Assembly (NCBI GenBank): GCA_963995525.1
Contig: OZ023218.1
Span: 48,948,741-49,012,740, forward strand
DNA length: 64,000 bases
Origin: Escarpia spicata
Taxonomy: Eukaryota; Annelida; Polychaeta; Sabellida; Siboglinidae
Reading direction: 5' to 3'
In this document: positions 21,560 to 31,399 of the stretch, piece after piece
Position numbering within the stretch: position 1 is the stretch's first letter
How the letters are laid out: each line of letters begins with the position of its first letter
The notes under the pieces: generated by a model
Seen by the model: only the letters and a program-made list of their open reading frames with translations
Told to the model about the DNA's origin: nothing
Database searches by the model: none
Position numbers and translations under genes: made by a program

Positions 21560-21707
21560 CTGATAAAAACAATTTCCGTAATAACCCCCATCTGCATCCC
21601 ACCACGCTCCTCCCCTTGCATCCCGCCCTGCTCCCCAGTCCACAAGGTTGCCAATCAAATCTTTCTCTGAAGTAGATACAGTGACAAGCCCAGCCTGTTC
21701 ACGGTAC
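21560..21707 (-). CDS. Candidate coding exon, Gly/Trp/Tyr-rich
   Basis: Minus strand, between attcccag and the strong donor CAG|gtaagc: 49 codons, entry phase 2, exit phase 0. An alternative acceptor after GAACAG gives 45 codons at phase 0. The protein contains KDLIGNLVDWGAGRDARGGA followed by WWDADGGYYGNC. Codon composition and both splice sites look real. It lies between the 28.3-kb and 17.4-kb exons but does not fit their phases directly, so it is an alternative exon, part of a longer chain, or another gene. Family not recognised. Confidence 0.45.
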
Positions 21708-22224
21708 CTGGGAATCCAGGAAGTTACTAATTTAATCATCAAAAGTAGATATACTTTGTTTCAACACAACTATTGTGTTGCTACACTAACTCCTGACAGC
21801 AGTTAAGGTTGTCAGTTAGCACTTCCAAGGGATGTTTGTTTAGCAACATCCAATAAGTTACATTGTGTTAATTACTGTCAAAATGCATGCATGGCCAGAC
21901 ATATTTGTTTAAATATATGTTGATAAATTGTAACAAGTAAATGATGACAGTTTCTTCAGGGCATCTTGAGCAGCATTATTTATAGATTTAGTAATTCTTT
22001 AATGAGTATAATTTTCTGTAGTCAGATATTTGTATTCCTGTAATATGGCAAGAGTTTCCGTAATGCTGTAATCTGAGGTGAATTTCCGTAATGATTACGA
22101 AAAATCCGTAATGGTAGGTAGCAGTGAACCTTTATTCCAAATTCAAAACTTCTAAATAAAGGTGACAATGTTGAACCATTTTAACAGAAAGAATGAAACT
22201 TACGCTGGAGCTGTATTTGACACT

Positions 22225-22598
22225 TGCAACGTTTTGATCCATCTACAGCGCTCTGATGTCATGTGACATGGCTCAGATTTTGGCGGAATGATCAGGTTGT
22301 AGCCATTTAATGTTGGAGCCATGACAATATCTTTCATAATGTTTAACCACATGATACTTATAAACTACTTTTTTTTAATAGTTCTTGCTTATAAAGCACT
22401 TTGGCTGTATACTAGCTGCTAACGTTGCAAAATCAATAGCAAATGTTTACCAATATGCACGCTAACATGATAGGGATTTTTAATTCAATTCAGTACAATC
22501 ATAGAAAACATATTGTGAATAATACATAACTTTGTAAAGTTCCTATGCATGAAGGTTCTTGCATTCTTATGTTTGTGCTATATTCAAAAGTATCGTAA
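22225..22598 (+). repeat. Interspersed repeat X, copy 1
   Basis: About 375 bp, similar throughout to 27311-27705 in the same orientation. It starts tgcaacgtt, includes the palindrome ATGTCATGTGACAT and the stretch ggctcagat.ttggcggaatga, and ends near aaaagtat.gtaa. No coding capacity, inverted ends or poly(A) tail are seen. Confidence 0.75.
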
Positions 22599-22599
22599 A

Positions 22600-25450
22600 C
22601 ATCCAGAAACTCACAAACTGATATTTTTTAAATTTTTATACTACAAAATATGTTTTTAGTATACAACTGGAGATATTTAGAATAAACAAATATCTATGTT
22701 AGTTTCACTATCAAAAGTATGATCAACTGTTAAAAACTGTTCCATTAATCTTTAAAAGAAAGATGGTGATAAGTGACGTCAAGCAGTCTCACAAATTGTA
22801 AACAACAGTTTTCAATTTTTTGTCATTCTGCATAAATCTTCCAGTGCCTAAAATAAAATAGTTCACACATAGATAACACTGTATAACTCCTGAACTCCTG
22901 AAGGGCAGATGGCTCCATTAAATCACATGCCATCTGGAGCAAGTTATTTAGACGGCAATCTTATTCAATCTTGAAATACCCAAGATCAAATGTCGCAATT
23001 ATTAGACCAGCCAACCACCAGAAAATAATACCCTGGAAGAAGGGAACTGAAAACTCCATTTATTGCTGTGACAGATCAGACTAGTTTTTTGGACAGATTC
23101 TGTTGGAGGTGAAAATAAAACCACAAGACGTGTATTTTCACTCAGCCGATTAAATGCGCCCGGCTGTGCGAACTCAGAAGTGTCAGCTCCAGAAGTATGG
23201 TTTGACAGTCATCGTCAAATGCCATCACTTCATTCTGATGAGTCTGCATTTACATGTACAGTTAATGAAAAAAATTATAATTGTTTTTGATATTGCAAAT
23301 ATGTTTCTAATACTTTACAGAAAATAAAAAGTACCCAAAAACAAGTGTATGAAAAAGTTGACTATTATGGGATGTGAATTTGAAACCTATTGAACCTAAG
23401 ACGCTAGCGTTTGTTATTATGTGACTTGTGTCAATACATTTTGAGTTTAGAGGTGGTTTCAAAGCTAAGTAAAGCAATAAAATTTCTTCTAATTTGAAAC
23501 CCTAATAGGCAGCTAACAATATACAAATTAGATGACACTCAGAAATCCCGGGCCTGTCAGTTAAATCCACTGACGCAGTTACATTCCCAGAGACTAATAC
23601 AATACAAAGTTATGAAAATTGGAAACATTTTAATGCCAACAAATTCACAATTGCATATCAGAAACGCACAATTTGTGTAGCGAGTAATGGCTGTCTGGTG
23701 GGATGGCGCCACTGCCATTAGTTGGGAGAGCTTAGAAGCCCCAGAAATAATTACAGTAATACCATCAGGGAGTAACTGTTGTAGGACGTATGTCTGAGCC
23801 TAGATAATGCACTCAGGAACTATATTCATTTGAATACATGTGTAAGCATGCATGCGTGCGTGCATTCTTGTGTCTGTGTGTACATACGTTTGTGTGTGCA
23901 TGTATGCATGGTAAATTCTAAAAACATGTAACACGAGCACAATAATGGTAGAGCTTGTGTAATTTCACAGCAGCTAACAATCATAGTCTTGACCTTCCTT
24001 TCTTGTGTGTATAAATATGTCAGTTATTATTCTGCAATACTGACATCCTAGCATTTTAGATAAAGTTACGTTGTTTCTAATTAGTAAGTAAAACAAGCAA
24101 TACTAACCCTCCCCAATAAAAGCATTTCTAATATACATATTCAGAATGTCATCTAAGTCTTGATAGATCACATTTACCATGCTTGTAAACAACTCTACAA
24201 ATTCTAGAGATTTCTTGTGTTTTTACATTACCTAACTGAAGTCAAAGCAGACTTTCCTAAATAACTGCTGAGGTCAAAACAGAATGTCCTCATTTGAGAT
24301 GGTCCATGTTTACATCCCAAGTGGTGAATGACACAAGCCTGGAGCAGCCTTAATGCATTCTATATTTGATTACCAGTTACATGAACCCCAAACCCTTTTT
24401 GGCTATCACCCCATTAGGCCCTGAGCCAAGAATTTCAGCAGGGTTTCATTTTATATCTACTGATTCAGTGAGAATAAAGCTGCAAGGAGGCAAAAACAGT
24501 GGCTCGGTGGTTTTTGTTGAAGGAAATGAGGCAAATCGACTGGGACAGGGATGTGTATGTTTCCCTGATTGGGAAGTAAAAAGGGCTATAACAGGGCATT
24601 GGAGAATGGGACAGTAGAAATCAAGGCGGCGGCAAAAAAGTAGAAAAAAGCAACAAACAAACAAATCTGTAACAATTTACAGGGAAAAAGGTATTTCGAT
24701 TATTATTATTACTTTTTATACATTACAAAAGTACTTTTTACAATATTACTTTTTTCATTATTTACATACATTACGCATGCATATAATGTGACTGATCAAA
24801 ATGCTAACATTTAATAAATGTCATTAAACCCTAATAAAAAGCAAAAACTGCAAAGAACCGAGACGAATTACATGATGACATTTTTAGACATTGTAAACAC
24901 TGGTAAAAAAGCTGAACAGTCCTGTGAAAGATTGAGGAAACGTAAGTAAATATAATTGTAATAAATTTTAAAAATGTGTTATTCTACTTCTACTGGATAG
25001 CTATGGGGCAAAACATCTTGGAGGGAATTAAGGCAGAGGTGAAGGCCAAAAACATGTTTGATGGACACAGAGAACAAACAACTGAATGGACACAAAGGTG
25101 AATCAACCAGGAAGAACTGCCAGGAGATTGAAACCTTGTGATTTGTTACCAAACTTTGCAAATCAAACATGGTGGAAATGGAAAGAAAGGCTAATCAACC
25201 ACCTTGCTACCAAACTACGGTGTGACATGAACTCAGAGTGATTCTGCCACTGACAGACAACTCAATAAACCATTCCACCCAAACCTGTACATCAGCTCCA
25301 AAGTAGCAGGTTCTGGCTGCGCCATGTTGCCTGGTGTAGCTGAAACTGACACCACTGATGTCTAAGATGGGTGTCTTGTTTCTTCCCCATATGATTTCTC
25401 CCTGTTTCCCATGGGATTGATGACAGCCCAGGGGGTGTGCCTGTTTGTTA
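22600..25450. other. Non-coding stretch
   Basis: AT-rich, with a TG/CATG-rich simple stretch near 23840-23915. The open frame at 24366-24617 has no recognisable motif. No gene is supported. Confidence 0.4.
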
Positions 25451-25479
25451 AGGCAGCTTGGAAGGCACTCTCCCTTGTA

Positions 25480-25567
25480 TTACTGAAGCTGTATGTCCAG
25501 TCCTCAGGACAACTCATAGCACTTTACCCTTTACTCCCTGGCAGACCTGTTCAATCAAACACCATCT
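25480..25567 (-). mobile_element. SINE family B, 3' part (split by LINE)
   Basis: The reverse complement matches the 3' portion of the intact SINE B at 29812-30112, including tttgattgaacaggtct.c.a, gggagtaaag and gtcctgaggact. Its 5' part resumes at 26096-26270 on the far side of a LINE insertion. Confidence 0.65.
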
Positions 25568-26100
25568 GAGTGTTGTTAAAACCTGTGACACTCTCGCCAG
25601 CTTCAAATGTCGTCTGAAGACACATTTCTTTTGTATTCCATATTAGTGCCACTCTACATGAACACAGCCCTCTACTAAAACCAATTTTAATTAGTTATCA
25701 TATTCGTATAATGATTATTCATTATTCCTCACGTAAACTATTTTATATCAAACGTTTTACTAAATTATTTATTATTATTAATCATACAGATATATATTTA
25801 TTTATTACTATTATTTTATATAGTTAGTGTGCTAGATTGATTATTATTAATATTATTTAATTTTGATGAATAACTGCTATTTATTTACTTCTTTATTGAG
25901 AAATTCTACATTATTCAATATGTATGTATTTATTTATTTTATTCTTTACCACTAATATTTATTTTACATTAATATACATATACATATTTATTGCAATTCT
26001 ACCATTTTTATGTATTTTAATATGTTGTGAAGCGCCACGAACAATACTGGATGTGGCGCTATACCAAATAAAATATATTATTATTATTATTTATTATCTG
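25563..26100 (+). mobile_element. L2/CR1-like LINE 3' fragment inserted in SINE B
   Basis: ATCTG occurs at 25563-25567 and at 26096-26100, a likely target duplication. Just inside, the + strand encodes TLASFKCRLKTHFF, the typical C-terminal end of CR1/L2 reverse transcriptases. After an AT-rich 3' UTR a hairpin GCGCCAC...GTGGCGC (26032-26038 and 26053-26059) is followed by CTATACCAAATAAAATA and an (ATT)n tail, as in L2-type 3' ends. It is strongly 5'-truncated. Confidence 0.65.
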
Positions 26101-26270
26101 GACTACTCTGGGAAGCATCCAGCCACGATGCAATCAATGTGAGAAAACTATTTGTACACAAACACTCACACTAGTGTAAGTAAAACGGCAGCACAGGATT
26201 TGGACCCGGGTTCTCTCGATTGAGAATCCAATGCTCAAGCCTTTGTGCCACTGCACTGTGCAATTTACAT
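26096..26270 (-). mobile_element. SINE family B, 5' part
   Basis: Reverse complement of the tRNA-like head of SINE B: tgcagtggcacaaaggcttg, then gagaacccgggtccaaatcctgtg, in a slightly decayed form. It continues the copy interrupted by the LINE. Confidence 0.6.
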
Positions 26271-26401
26271 TTAAAACACCCGAAACAGTGTCCACAAAAT
26301 ATTCATAAAGTAAACATCCTTTACTGCCAGTATTACTGAAACCAGCTGGGTTAACCAGTCGTCCCTTTTATGTTCAGCGTGTTTGTTTGCATGATTCTTA
26401 C

Positions 26402-26446
26402 ATTCAAGAAAACTGATTCAGCACTTTCTGCTAAAAATGACCATCC
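26402..26446 (-). CDS. Possible 45-bp micro-exon
   Basis: Minus strand, pyrimidine-rich acceptor (tctcttcttttacatggaatgaatcag) and donor AAT|gtaaga. It encodes GWSFLAESAESVFLN in phase 0/0. Short enough to be chance. Confidence 0.15.
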
Positions 26447-27194
26447 CTGATTCATTCCATGTAAAAGAAGAGACAACCTAATTTTCTGGCAGTTTGGGCA
26501 GCATTATCTCTTGTCATAGGCGCATTTTGGGTAATATTAAATTTTATTTTTAAAATTCCAATTGGTCCTATTTCCTTCTAATTTCTTTTTTTTGAATTGC
26601 TGTATGAAAACGTCTCAGTGGATCCTCTTCAAACTTGGTGTGAACGTGAATCATTATTATATAACCCAGCTGAGGCAACAGTTGTTTCCAGTTCTAAACA
26701 TCACCTTATATTGGCTTCAACATTATCTGTCTTGTCTAGAGAAATCACATGTACTTCTCTCCTATATGTCACTACAGAAACTCCTACCGTTGAAGAAAGT
26801 AATGTCTGGAACGTATCCATCTTCCAGAATTTCAAACAAGCTGATGCTGCCTGTAGGTAGAGGAACATGTAGCTCCTGCTATCACCTACATTCTTACACA
26901 TGTTTACATTTCTACAGTTTCTACTTTGCTGTGATGTGATATACAAGAACAGACCCAAACTTGACCTCTGAGGTCTCCTATAAATGCAGCAGGCAGAGTA
27001 TTGTTTGCCCTGTCAAATTTGACATATATACCTAGATGTGTAACATGAAAACAGAATGATCAACAACAATCTGTTACCATTATTACTATTACTATTAGAA
27101 ATAATTAATACTGAAATCTTCTATTACTTTTTAACATTTACTCAATACCAAGAAGAACTGAATGGTTAATTAAAACTTACACGTACTTGCAAAG

Positions 27195-27308
27195 ATATAT
27201 ACACACACGGACACAATACACACGCAGTGGCACATGCACACACGCGTGCATACACACACATGTGCACACACACACAAGCACGCACGCACGCACGCGCACA
27301 CACACACA
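27195..27308. repeat. (CA)n/(CGCA)n microsatellite
   Basis: Imperfect CA and CGCA repeats ending exactly where repeat X copy 2 begins. Confidence 0.9.
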
Positions 27309-27310
27309 AC

Positions 27311-27705
27311 TGCAACGTTTCAATCCGTCTACAGCGTACTGATGTCATGTGACATGGCTCAGATCTTGGCGGAATGATTTGGTTGTAGCCATTTAATCTT
27401 GGAGCCAAGAACAATATCTTCCATAATGTTTAACCGCATGATATTTATAAACTACTTTTTGAAAAATAGTTCTTGTTTATAAAACACTTTGGCTGTGTGC
27501 TAGCTGCTAACGTTTTATAATCAATAACAAATGTTTACCAATACGAATGCATGAAAAACAGCATTGTGGCCCACATGCTAACATCTTTAATTAATTCAGT
27601 ACAATCAAAGAAAGCATATTGTGAACAATACATAACTTTGTAAAGTTCCTTTATATGAAGGTTGTTACGTTTTTATGTTTTATGTTATTTAAAAGTATGG
27701 TAATC
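27311..27705 (+). repeat. Interspersed repeat X, copy 2
   Basis: Aligns with 22225-22598 in the same orientation, with an extra block of about 27 bp near 27545-27572. The two copies lie 5.1 kb apart. Confidence 0.75.
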
Positions 27706-27794
27706 ACGCACGCACATACACAACTCCTAAGATGCTCTTCCCTGGTCATGTTCTTCCTAGTCCATCAGACGAGAAACATATTATGGCAACAATA

Positions 27795-28030
27795 CTATTC
27801 AATTGAAGACCATCTTGACTTCTCTGGTATTCAGCTACGGTGCAATTACTGTGCACATGAAGACCATACATAAACAAATATTCACCACTGTCTATGGTTA
27901 GGTACTCATTCATACAGTTGAGTGAACTGTAGCAATGTTGAGAGAAAGAACTTATCCAATGTTTGAAATGACAGCACGGGGATTCAATCAGGAATCTGTC
28001 GACTGAGAGTATGATGTGCTACACTGGGTC
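27795..28030 (-). mobile_element. SINE family B, diverged copy
   Basis: The reverse complement aligns with the intact SINE B: head with tcgacagattcctgattgaa, then gtctatg/gacagtggtgaata, then the region near agaagtcaagatgg. Substantially decayed. Confidence 0.55.
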
Positions 28031-28258
28031 CACACATACATGATGTACATGTTCACACACTCATGCATGCATGCAGCCTCGCTCATGCATATGCACATGC
28101 AGACACATGCACTTGCCAGCACGCACGAAACATACACACATAATCATGAGTTCATTCTGACCTGAAGATACCATTAACAACTGCACTTCTGACATGACCC
28201 ATTAATAATACCACTGCCCATCTTGGTGGGAGATCCAGTCAAACTTGAAGCCTCTTAC

Positions 28259-28326
28259 CTCTAACTACAATTTGACCAGATTCCCCTGTCAGTGCTGATG
28301 ATAAACGTTCTTGTTTGGTCTCTATG
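28259..28326 (-). CDS. Candidate exon upstream of the lectin exon
   Basis: Minus strand, acceptor tgcattctcag and strong donor AGAG|gtaaga; 22 codons, entry phase 2, exit phase 1. The only open frame reads ETKQERLSSALTGESGQIVV. Its exit phase completes a Gly codon with the lectin exon at 17251-17498, giving VVRG|LLTSTLFTF. In EVA-1 proteins a SALT-like stretch also precedes the first lectin domain. The intron would be 10.8 kb. Short exon, so moderate confidence. Confidence 0.4.
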
Positions 28327-28856
28327 CTGAGAATGCATCACTCAGCCCAAGAAGGCATGAATGACCATCAAGAGAGGGTAAGTCACCATGACAGACTGGA
28401 CTCTTTGACCCAGCGGTCAAAGGGGCCTTGTTTACTGACCACAAATGGGCCACACAATGAAGTCTGTGGATAAACGTTTCAGGGTCGTTGAGTTGTGAAA
28501 TTAAGTAGGTAAATATTGTGCTGGTTTATAATTGATGGTGTTGTGCTTGGACAGGTAAGAGTGCCCTGGAGCAAGGGTTGTGGAGAACAGAAACCAGACT
28601 AGCCAGGGTGGTACATGTCCTACTGCTGTTTCATCACAGCCAGAATATGTTGATACATTCATTTGCTCCTTCAAACAATCCTTTCTCTGTCCGCAGGAAC
28701 TCTTCCCAACATCTAGGCTCGGAGACATCTGATGTAAGACCACATTAATTTAGTGTCCATTCACCATTACCCACTGAATTGGTGAGATGTGTGAATGTTT
28801 TTGAGTACTGTAACATGGGTGCAATAAATATATATTAGTCATTCTAATTTTCGCAG

Positions 28857-28957
28857 AAAGGTTATTGCAGAACATACCAATATTTCAAAATCCGACTCCA
28901 GAGTGGGGCGCAACTGAGGGGTATCAGATTTGGGTGGATTTTTCTAAACAAAATGAG
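28857..28957 (+). CDS. Candidate coding exon, + strand
   Basis: Between ttttcgcag and the strong donor GAG|gtaagt lie 33 open codons (entry phase 1), or 29 codons at phase 0 using the second acceptor at 28870. The frame includes IFQNPTPEWGATEGYQIWVD. The composition looks protein-like and both sites are good. No family recognised; no neighbouring + strand exons found, so it may be isolated or part of a long gene on the opposite strand to the lectin exons. Confidence 0.35.
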
Positions 28958-29502
28958 GTAAGTAATGTTCACTAATCTCCCACTCGAGGTCAGTTAATTA
29001 ATGGTTTATGTGCTGAGAAAGTTTAAAGAAAATCTATAGTTAAATTATCCATCCAGCACAGGATAGGTTATAATGGTCGCCTATATGTATAAATCTATTG
29101 TGGTCTCACTCCATCAGCCCTAAATGCAATCATTCTGTTCCCCTACCTTACTGTCTGCAAGATTCTGTGGCAATGATTTGCACATTCATGTTATAAAACC
29201 CTGGACAAACGTGGGACCTCGTTAATAATTGTGTTACTTAATTAGCAACATATCACATTAATTAGCAACAGATTAATTATTTGCATGTTCCCATGGCAAC
29301 TAATATATCTAGCAAAGCAGAACAAATGTTTCTGTCAAATATGTCACACGTTTCCCCTCCCCCTGACAAACATTGGAACTCCAACTACATATAATTAAAT
29401 GGGAAGTATTCAGCCAAAACATTTTAACAAAACAAAAAGAACTAGTGCACAGCTAGACAGGAATTTATTGTGAAAGCATCAAACACAAAAAGAGCCAAAT
29501 TA

Positions 29503-29800
29503 AAGGTAAGTTCTTATATAGATCCCATAGGACTGCTAAAACACTATACTTAATTCCCTGGCAAATCTGTTCATTCAAACTCCACCTAGACTTCTCTTTA
29601 AGCATTCAGCCACACTGGAATCACTGCGCAAAGATTGTTCCGACACAAATAAACACCACTGTCTATATTCATGTACTCATACTGCTGTGTTATCTGTGGC
29701 AATGTGGAGTGAACTAAATTGTCCAAGCTTCAAAATATCAGCAAGAGGACTTTTGACACTAGGTTCCTTTAATTGAGGGTTATTTATGTTCTAGCAACTA
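29503..29800 (-). mobile_element. SINE family B, left arm of inverted pair
   Basis: Reverse complement of a SINE B copy: tail taagttcttatata at 29508-29521, centre accactgtctatattca. It lies head-to-head with the next copy. Confidence 0.7.
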
Positions 29801-29811
29801 CATCATGGAGT

Positions 29812-30112
29812 GCATTGGTTCAGGGGCTAGCGCTTCGGACACTCGACCGAGAGATCCCAGGTTTGAATCCTGTGCTGCTGGGTCGAACCTTGGGCAAGTT
29901 CATTCACTTTATGTTGGTCATAGACAGTGGTGGATATTTTGCGTATGAATAGTCTTTGCGCATTAATTGTAGCATAACTGAATGCTTCCCACAGAGGTCG
30001 AGATGGTATTTGATTGAACAGGTCTACTAGGGAGTAAAGTATAAAGCGCTTTGAGCAGTCCTGAGGACTGGCTACTGTGCTATATAAGAACTTACCTTTA
30101 CTTTTATTTTAC
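29812..30112 (+). mobile_element. SINE family B, best copy
   Basis: tRNA-like head with a B-box-like GGTTTGAATCC (29869-29879), a body with gacagtggtggatat, and a 3' end with aaagcgctttgagcagtcctgaggactgg...ctatataagaac. The 3' end resembles L2/CR1-type LINE tails, so such a LINE is the likely mobilising partner. Confidence 0.75.
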
Positions 30113-30639
30113 ATTATGGACCACAAATCAGACACTAATTACCTGCTAACGTGTGAACGGGCAATTGTTTTTACCCCTGAACCATTTTTAACCAAGAGGC
30201 TATGGTGTTTAAATGTGGGCTTGTTTGTGCAACCTGGTGAGAATGCGTGTTCCCTTTAGTAAAAACAATCTATTATATATTGTAGGTACACCCTCTAGCA
30301 ATACAAAGCAGGTCTGAAACCACTACAGATTAAGGACTCACATAAGTTTGCAGTGTCCCAGAACATGTAGCATTACATCTGGGTGGAGGAGGTTTGTTTG
30401 TTACCATATATAGTGTGGAAGAAATAAACTGATATGCACAGTGGCACCACCTAGTGAGTGGAACATATAGCAATGCACATTTTATGCTATTGTGGATATC
30501 AAAAACGGGAGGCTTGGTGGATATAATGCCTTCTTGGTAGCCATGTCAGTTGAATGTTATGGTTATTGGCTGTGGTTTTGGAAGCCATTTTGGATTATTA
30601 AAATTCATAAACTTGTCCCACACAACGGTGGGGGTAGTT

Positions 30640-31036
30640 TGACCCTAGTTGCCTAGTTGCCTAGTTGTTTCCAGCACTCGGCAATGTTCTATTAACTGAC
30701 TAGTCTGTATATATTGTGGTTACAATGTTATGATCTTATGAGGTCTCATTCAACTAGCCAGCCTTTTTCAGAACATTATCGCCAAACCGACCTTTCTATG
30801 CTGGCACTGAGGGTGGTCACTGCCAGGGTGCTTGTCGTCCTCAGTGGTTCTTTTACGTCCCAAATTGAGACGGGACCGACATTAACGTGATCTCCGATTC
30901 ACGAGGGATACACAGTCCCCAATGTTGAGAGCCAGGTTTTTACACCAAATATACCATACCTGCCCGGTCCGGGTATTGAACTCGGGGCGCCGGCATGTCA
31001 GGCAGATGTGCTAACCACTGCACTATCGCGCGACCC
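30640..31036 (-). mobile_element. tRNA-derived SINE, family A, copy 2
   Basis: Reverse complement of 14190-14572 over nearly the full length. The A box is slightly changed (TAGTGCAGTGG) and the B box is damaged. Its tail is (CAACTAGG)n instead of (AACTAG)n, showing an unstable simple-repeat 3' end. Confidence 0.85.
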
Positions 31037-31073
31037 AATATAAAACATCATACCATTTTTTTATTGCAAACTT

Positions 31074-31398
31074 ATGACACCACTGTTTTATAACACAGGT
31101 TTTGTTATATTTCTCAAACCATCTTATTCGGGTAATGAATATAACATACCATTTCCTTTCGGTGAATCAAAACATTTTCAGAAAAAAATGATTGTTTTGT
31201 TCACACCCCAGCATCGAAGAAGTCATCATGAAAAGAACCGACAATGCACAACTTACAAAAACAATCTCAGGTTTATTGCCATGGCTGTTATACCTGGTGG
31301 CAATATTCAGGTTTTAAATTTCGCTTCCATAATCTACTCTGCATTTATTCCTCTAGGCATTTCTAGTTTGGTTTTACCTGGTCTTTACATTGTAAGGT
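31074..31398 (+). CDS. Unrecognised open frame, + strand
   Basis: 108 codons directly after SINE A copy 2. A possible donor (GTAAG|gtgaga) occurs at the end of the frame. The C-terminal half has a hydrophobic run (VLNFASIIYSAFIPLGISSL). No motif is recognised. Possibly chance. Confidence 0.15.
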
Positions 31399-31399
31399 G

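Noticed and set aside
21386..21675. Two overlapping + strand ORFs of 86-94 codons
   Set aside because: They overlap the better-supported minus-strand exon at 21560-21707; Pro-rich end is the complement of its Gly-rich codons.
26562..26939. 125-codon + ORF overlapping an 87-codon + ORF and an 85-codon minus ORF
   Set aside because: Three frames open together with no motif; likely chance.
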